Assembly: GCF_029633865.1 (NCBI RefSeq)
Contig: NC_079214.1
Location: 16,790,753-16,854,752 of the forward strand
Reading direction: 5' to 3'
Source of the DNA: Lampris incognitus
Taxonomy: Eukaryota; Chordata; Actinopteri; Lampriformes; Lampridae
Length of the DNA: 64,000 nt
The notes beneath the pieces were generated by a model, which saw only the letters and a list, made by a program, of their open reading frames with translations, was not told the origin of the DNA and did not search any database. Shown piece after piece: positions 36,601-47,100 of this stretch (position 1 is its first letter; every line of letters starts with the position of its first letter). A program made the position numbers and the translations under genes.

Positions 36601-39600
36601 ACGAGCATGATATGGCCACTTTAATAATATTGACAGAGGCAGATAACAAGAAAGGGGGGGGGGTTGCATTTGTGAGGACAGAGTCACCTTCAACATGCCT
36701 CTCAAAACTCAGTGTACAGAATTACCCAACCACCCACCAAAAACCTTTGTCATTAACTGTAGTCTGACATTATCCATTGGTTGGTTTGCATGTGTACGCA
36801 TGTATGTTCTTATGTATGGTGTTATACAGTTTCTCTGGATGTCTAAATTTTAAGTGTAGCCTGTGCATGTTTACTTTCCTGATCTATGTCAATATGTATT
36901 TGCACTTGTGTCTAACTGCCCAGCTACAGTTTACAATTTAATGTATGAGAGTTAAGATCTGTCATCATCATTGGCTCTCAATCCTGTAATACTGCTGGTT
37001 TTCTATTCTGCTAGGTAGCTATTTACATTCACCTGTCCTGTATTCTAGCCATCTCATCAGGGAGGTTTTACACCTGGAACAGCAACCGAACATGATTGAC
37101 TTCCTGGAAGAATAGAAAGCCAACAGTACTGAGGACTCCCTGCAGACAACACTGAGAACCATCAAACTACATGACCAAGACTTGGTATGTCAAAATTCCA
37201 ATCTGAAATAAGCGTGTAGATATACGTACTTGGCTTCGATGCTCAACTGAGTTTGTCTCCCTTCCAGTTTTCAGTTCCAGGGGCATAATCATTTCCTGTG
37301 GTGTTCTGCGACTATCATTGCGTGCTCTCTGGATTTTGACACGCGCTGTCACATCTATCTTCCCCTTCAAGCCAAACCGTGGAGCCCACACATTCTCCTC
37401 GATATCTGCTAACTCTGTTAAGGTGACGACAGGTGCTGAAGAGTCCTGCCCCCTGCCAAGAGCTCCTCTTTTGCTGGGGAGGGAGCACCAGGGGAAGGAG
37501 GAGAAAGGGTATAAAGAGAGCAGAAAGAGAATTTCATCAGTTAACACTCATTAACAGTACATGGTAACACTGTGGTTTTATACATAGTATAAAAACCCAT
37601 TGTAAATTTGAATGCATTTTGCTTCAAATCAAGGCGATGTGTTGATTTGGCTGTACATAATACTGTTAAATTTCTTGAAAATAAAAATCAACAGACTTTA
37701 CAGATCCTCGGATGAAATTTAGCAGGTTTGTGCCGTATAGTTTAGGAATGTTTTAACTGTTTAGTGGTATGTATGTGTCTACATACAGTTTTAGGTTGAT
37801 TGGTTTTGGTTTTGAAGGATCGAGGTATTTGTTTGCCCAGTCTTTGAGTGATGGCAGATAACTATGCAGCTCCTGTTTCATCTCTTCCTGTTTCACGCCC
37901 AAACTGTACCTAGAAAGTGAAATCAACACAAAAAAACACACAAAAGCATACAGTAAGACAAAGATATCAAACAGGTACAAGTCAACCAAACACTAGAAAA
38001 TTGTTGTGCATTTAAACATGCCATTTCTTCAACACTGTACATTTTTAAGGGGCAAATGAAAATAATAAAGACTAAATTATGTATATACAGTCATACAAAA
38101 CCTCAGAGATCCATCAAGACATACTGAGAGTGACTTCAGATCACAACAAACCAGGTGCCAGTAGCCCCCCCCCCCACACACACACACACATCCAGAAGAG
38201 TTAGCACATTGCTTTTTTTTCAAGAAAATTATGCACGGCCGAACTTAAATGGGCAGACATACAGTCACTAAATCTTGCCATACTGTAGCCCATGTTCTAC
38301 TTTTTGCTGCGACACCATCAGGACTACAGCTGACAAGCATGCTAAACCAGCCATCATACAGCAGAATGAAGATGCGGAGAGGCCTAGCTGCTTACATATC
38401 ACCCAGGTGCTGTGGGCTGAGTAGGACTTGGTCAGCCAGGTGAGAAAGTGTCTCCTCAGAGAAGTCCTTAGCCATAGCAGCCTTCTGGAAAACTTCATGA
38501 ACCATGGTACCATTCAGCATCTGTTTTGAACCGCCGTCAAAACTCTGAATAGAGGGAATAGGACAGAAAAGAAAGAGGAAGGGTAAAGAGAAGGGGACAG
38601 TAAGGAAGAAGAGTTGAGAGACCAATTGGAAAAGAAGAAAACATTGTCAAAACTTATAGCAGTAAATTGAAAAAACTAAATAAATATTTTCGATCTTTAA
38701 CTGCGATTCTACAGCTATGAGTTGGTCTTCTATTTTGTGCCAACAAATGCATTTTTGAACGGCAAAATAGTCTTTTTTCTAACAGCTCTTTAATACCATT
38801 AACAACTGATTAATGGAGAGACTTTGGTTGTTCGTGGTGGCTGGCAAAGTGAACGGATGTAATGTTAATTTATTAAATTATGTTTTAAACCATGCAAGGT
38901 TTGCTGTCAAGCTAAGGAGGAACATAGCCCATTATGAAAAAAGGAAAGTTGAGGTGTGGAATATTTTTAGGAGTATAATGGAAAGAGATGTTAATATGTT
39001 GTATGGTTGTGTTAAGAGAAGAAGAGTTTGTTGGTAGATTTGTAGAGGGAAGCGCTTTTGTTGTGATTGGGGAAGGAGGGAGGGTAATGTTGGATTTTAG
39101 TTAAACGGTATACTATGCGTGGTTTATGTGTATTTTTTGTTCGATTTCTTTGATTTGGTGGGGGGGGGGGTCTGTAGGCTGGAAGCCATGCCAAGGCCTA
39201 CAGGTCACCTCACCATTTTCTGTTTTTGTCAACCTGTGTTGTTAATCTTTGATTCTGTAGAGTTCGATGGGTTTGTAAAATGTTTTATTTCCCTATTTGT
39301 TTGGTATATGTGTGTTGTATTTTCAATGTTTTTAATTCTATAGAATAAAAGAGAGGACAACTGGTATTATAGCCTCTTGCCACTAGATGGGGATTATTAG
39401 GGGAGCTTCCTTTTTGTGCACTGAAAATTCTCGACAGTGACATCTAATACCTCTCAAAGTCAGAAAACTCCTCTTCTTTCTTGAAAGCACTATATAAAAT
39501 GTAACTTGATTGATTGAAACTAAATAACCCAAGGTCATATTCTAATTTGATTCCAGCAAGTACCATCACATCTGGACAGTGACACCAGATCTTTCACACG

Positions 39601-42600
39601 GTTCTTGATCAGTGCTTGAAGTTGTTGTTGCGAGCATTTTTTTTAAAAATTTAACTAGTTGCCAAATGTTAATAAGAGAGCAATAATTGATACAAAATAC
39701 AGTCAATGGAGAAAGGATCGCCGGTGTAAAAATAGAGAAAAAAAAGAATTAATTTCTCTGCGGTAAATTAACCTTGAACATGTCTCCCAACACAGCACGC
39801 CTCATGCAGCGGATGGCACTGGAAATGTTTGTCCCTGATATCAGCAAATCAGGAAATAAAACCAGGAGGCCCTGCTCCTTGTTCACCAACCAGCAGCCAG
39901 CATCACATCGGCCTTCCAAATGCACTATGTCGCCTATGGACACCGGACTAGTTTCCCTGCAAACACGTGTTATTATACACATGGTCAGATACAAGCACCA
40001 GAAAATTACAGAAAGATATGACACACAAGTACAGTGAAAACAGCCATGAGACAGACAGAGACAGGCATAGATGCAGTGCATATTTATTGGGGTTGGCAGA
40101 GCCAAGCAGACAATGGAGTGGATAGATAAATAAATAAGAAGAGGAACAGGGAAATGGAGTAAACAAAGAAAGCTATACACTAACCATTCATCTTTCAGCA
40201 GACATGTCTCAGTGGGCTGCAGCGTTTTAGAACTGGAGATGGTCAGTATTTTTTGATCAGGGGCCTCTTTCACATCCAAAACCCAATAACGGTTGTTTAG
40301 GCCCCCAGACAGGATCACATGGTCTGGTACCTTACTATAGGGGGAGAGAGGAAACACAAAATAAATGCAAAGCCCAATAGGTAACTGAGTTATTAATAAA
40401 CCACATAGATAACCATAAAGAAATTATGCAAGCAAAACATCTAACTTCTCAGTGAAATTTATGTTTAAAATAGCCAAAGGTCTTTTTTTTTTCAAAAATC
40501 AGAATAATCTTTTTATGAAGTACAATGAATGCGCAGAAGTTTTGTCTCCTGCATTTCCCAGATTGTCGGTTAAGGAATTTGAACCAGTGACCTTTGAGTC
40601 ATGACCTCAATTCTTCCACTATCTTGCTATCATCACCCCCCCATAGAGACCAGATGATTCAGTAACATACTCTTCTCTGGTCCCAATTTGAAAAGAACAA
40701 TATACTGGTGGGAAACCTGGTAGGTCAGCAGCCTGCAATTCAAACTGCAGTTTGATCTAGTCTACCAAAACTACTGACCAACAAACAAATTGAATCCACC
40801 ACATGATGATTGTTTGATGCCATCCTCTACATCTTAATTTTAATCAGACTCTTTCTACTAAATCAAAGAAGGTTGAATCAGTTCATCTGGATACAATGTT
40901 TATTGACAGACACATTTTATCACTCAACTAAGTGACATCTTCACTCAGACTGATGATGTCATTTAGTTGAGTGATGAACTTAGTTGAGTGACGAAACGAA
41001 ACGTTATCTGTCAATAAACGTATCCAGATGAACTGATTCAACCTTCTTTGATTTTCTTACCTGGACTATTGAGCATGCATCAAGACTTTCAACTAAACAT
41101 TTGCAAAGCAAATTTACTGAAGAAAGATAAACCACCTCATAGAATCAAACTAAACCTTTCATTATCCCAGCCTGTGTTCATGCGTTACTTACGGTGGTGG
41201 ATTTAATTTCTCTCCCCTGACAAGGTCAGCATCCAGATCTATCTGTTCATCAAACCAATTGTCCTCAACTATCACCTCAATGGGACTCTGCAATGATGTT
41301 AGGCCTGCAACTTTTTCATGGTGACATAAAAAAACAAAAACATATCGGCAAGGAATTAAAACACAGTTTAAGTAGGAAATGTAATTATAATGACAACAAA
41401 ATACAATAAAAAACATAACATGGTTTATGATCTACAAGGTCTTAAGTTTCTACACTTCCATACCTTGTGCTCCCTCTTGACCCGGTAATGGCACAGCAGT
41501 TTTGTCTAGCACCGATGATTTCATGGCCATTCCTTCATCCACTTCTTTGTCCACGCCAGATTCTCCCTCGACAGCTATCTCCTGTGTTGTGACTGTGATA
41601 GTGTGTGTATCATGTTTGAGCACATGAGCATCAAGTGTGTGTGAAAAAGCTTTACATGCATCACCTTTAACAGCGTGTATATCTATATCGCATGCAGTGC
41701 CCAAAGTGTGTGTTGGGCTGTGGGCCGCTACAGTGACTTTGGCCTCAGCAACTCTCTGCTCCGTTAGGACAGTAAATGTACACTTGTCTTCATCTTCAGC
41801 TTTCTCTTCCTGGTGTAGTTTTGAGCCCTTGAAAGTTTGGATGGATACTCCTCTTACAGGCAAAGGCTTCAGAGACGTCCCTTCCTTTCTGCTGCCAATA
41901 AGCCCCACTTGATCCACCCCCAAGAGATTCACTTTTAACCCCTGACTTTTTAACTTCCCAGGCTGCGCAACTGATTGGAAGTGGCCTTTGGGTGAGCAAA
42001 GTTTGCTCCGGGGACCAATGGCAGGCCTTTCTAATTTTGGGCCTTTAGGTTTGGAGCCAATCATAGATTTTGTTACGTCTGTTTCAGTAGTTCTGGGCCT
42101 CTTAGCATTGTGGGATACTTCAGGTGGACTGAGGAGTCTCCTAACTGAAGAAAATCCCTCTTTTTTCCCCTCCCCTAACATTACAGTCCGCAGACCCAAC
42201 CCTCTGGAGCGGGGACTTCGGCAGAGAGGGGACAGCTGGCCTACCCTGAAGAGATTTGATATCCGTTTGTGATGCTGTGGGAAGGGCTGGCCTGGGTCTC
42301 CAGAGGTAGAAGTGAAAGTGGGTCGGAGCTGACTATGTGGAGTCTCAGGAATAGCTTGCAGAAGACCCGGGGAGGAGGGGGCAAGGTTCTCAAGCTCCTG
42401 AAGGATGCTTCTACTGGAGGTGGAGAGGATGGGGGAGTTAATACCATCTTTAATCTGATGCACAGTAGAAGTGAGTCTGGTAGCAGTTGTTGGTGATTTG
42501 TTGGAAGGTGTTGAGGCCTGAAAGAAATTAAGTACAAATCTGAGGATTTTTTCAAATAAACTCAGAAACAATAAAGGAAAAACATACACTCAAATGTAAC

Positions 42601-44136
42601 AAGACCGAAAACACTCACAAAATAAGAGAATAAGGTCAAATGTGCAAAGATGAACAAAAAACAAGCACAAGAAAAATTAAGACAAAAGAGATAAAGAACT
42701 AAAGAACAAAAATTTCTGCCCCTCCTACCTTCTGTTTCTGAGGAGAGAAAAAGAAGGCGATGTTTCCCTGTCCTGTTGATTTCACCTTGAAGACAGAAAC
42801 CACCCAGAGACATTTAAATGGGACTTGTACTTCAATCACCTTAAAAGGAGACACTGTGGTCCATCATTTAAGGATGGTAGTACATTTTGTTCCTCATTCA
42901 TTTCTAGATTGAAAAAAAAAGGATGTATATTCTCAGAAACATCCGTTGAGCATTGGTCGAGGTACGTTTATTTATATTAGTACATTTCATATGGAGGTGC
43001 TCATGAGTCCACTGCCAGAACTTCTTTGAATGACCCCCAGGTTTCATGCAGCTTGACCAGGGGCAAAAAGCAAGCTGCAGGCTGTAAAGCAATGGAGAGG
43101 CTTCCTCTTGCTCTTCACGCTTTGGCAATGTCTGGTCACAGAGCACAATTCCTTCATGTACCAGAAAGCATCAAAGATGGAGGAGGTTGGTACATGCAGC
43201 CATGTTTCGTTTCACTGTCACAGAACATCACTATGCAGTGACAGCTGCGGTTGGTTGCGAGAGTTGCATAAAGGACAGTTTGAAATCTGATCTGAGCAGC
43301 CAGACTGAGACACATATATCTAAAAATTCAATTTGAATTACATTTCAAACCATCCATGAATGTGGTTTAAATCTGATTTGCAAAAAAATAAATTCTGCAT
43401 TTTATTCATTTATTTATGCTGTCCAGAGTTGATAAAAGTAGGAGGATTCTAATCTGGATATGCCAAAAATCAGACTTGAGCGGTCAGTCTTAACATTGCC
43501 ATAGTCTCGGTGAATCCTAGCTCCATTTGAGACCCCATCTTTTTTTACCTGTTTTCAAATAAGGCATCTTTAAGGGTATACTAGTGTTTTCAAAGGTCTC
43601 TCTCTCTTTTACGGCTGGGGTAAATTGTTTAGCCCGGATAAAACGGATGTTTAAATCCATTAGCCCGGGAAGTGGGGGGCTGGAGGGGCTGCAACGCCCC
43701 CTAGTGGTGGGTACAGCCCCCCAGTAGTGGCAGGTGGTTGTATAGCATCTTAGATCCAACAGTATGCCTAACTTTTCCTAACGTACAAATGTAAAAACAA
43801 AACAAAAACATATCTTTAATTTAAACTGTACATTCCATCTGCCACACGCGCAATTTACAAACAAAACAATGGCGTCATACTGTGCCGACCGGGGGAGGTG
43901 GTCGCTCTGACTGTCGGCGGTTCTGCGCTGGGGCTGGGGGGCGCAATGGCTGATGGGACTGTTAATGTTAGATTTAAAATTGTGTTTTAATGATATGCTG
44001 TTCACGTTGTGGTTATTCTTGTGTTTTGGGGGTTCGACTCAGACTAAGTAGGAGACTGTTTACTGACTAATTAACTGTAGCACCGTTTTCTTAACAAAAC
44101 TTTATTTAAATCCAATTCAAAACATTACAAAGAGAA

Positions 44137-44187
<51 letters not shown>

Positions 44188-47100
44188 TATTATAAACAAT
44201 ATAGCAGGGGACATAAAAAACGAGAAAATCAAATACATATGTTCAAGACATTGTATAGTTTCTAAGTTTGGAGGTCACAACGAACTTTTTCTCAGCTAAG
44301 TGAAACATACATTCTTATATAATTCAAATTTCTACAAATGGAAATGGAAAAAGGCAGATAATCAATGAAATATGCAAAGTAAACAATTAACAAGTACAAA
44401 GTATCTATCTAAACATGATAAACAAACAATAACCTAAATAAAGACAATGAAACTTAATCAGGGGCTACAGAAAATAGTTCCTTATAATATGACAGTGTGC
44501 GTTCACTTGTTTATTCGTCATAAGGGCCAGTGTGTCTCCGGACGTCATGTGAATAGTTTTGTTTAAACGGCCATTTTGGCAGGAAGAAAAGCGTGTGCAC
44601 TGAGCAAAAATTGATGGCGCCAGCGTCGATTTCAAGCCATCAGAGTTCACTGCACATTTTAATTCCAAAGACATTGAACGCTCTATTGCGAAACTTGACA
44701 GATTAAACATTAACTTATAATGCCCCCGGGTTGCTTTTCACGAGTACTGAAACAGCCGGAACGGGCAACGTTCCAGACCTTCCAGACATCTACAATTACC
44801 TGATCAACCTACCCTCGTCCTACTCTGGAGAGTCTTTGAAAGCCTACAAAAGCCCGGAGGGGTACAAATGGCCGAAATCTGGATTCGTGACAAATATTGA
44901 GCTTTGGAGTCTAGCGACTAAAAACTGCTTTCTCGTCACTGAAAGCAAGTATCACTTCATGTTAGGTAAAGATAGCATAAGCAGTGGTCAGTGTAATGTA
45001 ATCGGTGTCATAACGTGTATGTATCGTTAGCTAGTCTGTATCTTCGATTTACCAAAACTTAACTACATTATCACTGTGCGAATGAATTTCGAAAGGCACC
45101 ACCTCATACATTAAATTATACCTTTATTATAAATCTTTATGATAAACAGCAGTTACTGTAAAACGCTTTGTTCAGCAAAGCGTTTTAAATGGATGGGACG
45201 TAGTCGGGTGACAGAGGGCCATCACTCTTTTCCCCTAAAACATAAGTAAACAGAAAATGTCCAGTCACGTTTTAGAGAGCAACAGGCTTAGTTCTTTTAT
45301 TTTAGCCTTTGTTAGCCCCGCAAAATCCACGCCATAACGCATAGGTCGAACTTGCCTTTTAGTGTAATAAAATTGTCAGAAACCGTAATAAAAACCTGTT
45401 AAATAAATAGCAGGATAAGCGGTTGGGATAATGGATGGATGGAAGTGCTGTATTCTGTACCTGATGTGAAGTGGTCACTTCACAAGCGGAATCCGTTGCT
45501 TGTGGGGTGCCATTGCTCAGTTTTCCTCTGTTCGCTTCTAGCACGTTTTATGGCTGTAATCCAATAATATCGTCTTTCGGGAGCTTCGGGAATCAGATAA
45601 AATGCGCTCCCTTTTACTTGTCCGCGACTGTTCTGGCATCCCGGCGCACATCAGCTGTCCACCATATTCACTGCATAAATACTGCAGGCGAAGAGACTTG
45701 CTGCTAGCCAGCAGGCCCGCTTTCCTGCCAAAATGGCGGTATTTAGGTTTCGACTATTGCGTGACGTCAACTACTGGCGTCGGTACTTGAGCTACTCGCC
45801 GCCCGCCTTGTTTTTTTCCCGACCCGCATCCGGGAACTTTGCCTCTGATTGGCTAGTACTCGTTGCCTCCGTTGATAAGGTTGGTTAAGGGTGGGGATGG
45901 TTAGCCAATCAGAGATAGAGTAGGGGCGGGTCTTCCCGGAATCCAGGTGGGAAAAATAATAACGCCTCGGCCCTCCTCGGGGTCCTGTGACTACAGATGA
46001 CATCATTGCTTCACGCATTATGATTGGGTAGGAGCTTGGGTTCAGTTTAGGACCAGCGGGAAACAGCAAATTGCCGCGTTCGCTCGTCCCTGCGGCCTCG
46101 CTCCTTATATGCAGCTCGGCTCGCACCTTTACTAACCAACTCTATGTCAACGTGGATTGTAAAAAAAAAAAACACACACAGCTAAATAACTATAAAGCTA
46201 ACGTTAAACAACGCTAGCTAGCAACATAATCCGTGACGTCATATGTAGTCGGAGGACCCCGAGTCGATATTGTACCCGAGCAGAAATAGAACCCACACCG
46301 GAGCCCTATACATATTGAAAAGCGCTATATAAAATGCAACTTGATTGATTGATTGATTGATATCGAACTCAACCAGAAATGCACCAAGGTTTGGGAGGGA
46401 CCTAGAGAACCTTTCTTCATGTATGTGAAATTTACCAAGTGCAATTGTAAGATCCGTCATGTAACTTAAAAGATTTATTTTCACGTTCAAATTTAGTAAC
46501 AATGTCTTTAGGCATAATTATTATAGACTGTAGGACCGTGCCCGTGACTGATGTCGCCACTTGCGACATGGGGGTGGCTCGTTACGTTGTCAGTTCTGGC
46601 CGTTGTGAATGGATGAGCACTCCCGGGGTCGTGCGGTGTATGGGGGGGGGGCATGGGAGTTGCGATTAAAAAGAGATCTCTGGCTCTCGACTCATTCTTC
46701 CACGCCGACTCGCCACAATACTGTTCGTTTTAGTTGTCAGCCCCCCTACTTAAAACATCTTCCCGCGCGCCTGTTTAAATCCCATATTTCGACGCTCTGT
46801 GCTGCTGATCTTGATCAAGTTCGAAGACGGCTTGGTCTTCTGCAACTTTTTGTTGTACGTTACGGTAACAGACAGTGAAGTTCGAAGAAGCGCCGTTTTG
46901 CACTGTCTACTGCACTTACGTTACCGTAGCGTACAGCGAAGAAGTGCAGCATACGAGGTCATATTCGATTTATTCCTCATGTGCGTCTATGATACATTTA
47001 TGTGATCCTGTGACGTCGGCCCTGTGATGGCCTGGCGGCCTGTCCAGGGTGTCTCCCCGCCTGCCGCCCAATGACTGCTGGGATAGGCTGCAACATCCCG

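Noticed and set aside
39012-39343. Small ORFs in the dna2 intron between exons 6 and 7
   Set aside because: Low-complexity translations with no splice or family support.
42562-42813. ORF starting [10 protein letters not shown] as the dna2 N-terminus
   Set aside because: It is in the wrong frame for the following exon. The frame that gives the PIP-box joins in phase 0 and has a good acceptor, but no in-frame ATG.
45767-46126. 119-residue minus-strand ORF as the first dna2 exon
   Set aside because: No donor in the right phase next to a start codon. The region looks like a CCAAT-containing repeat, and the 47827-47856 exon fits better.
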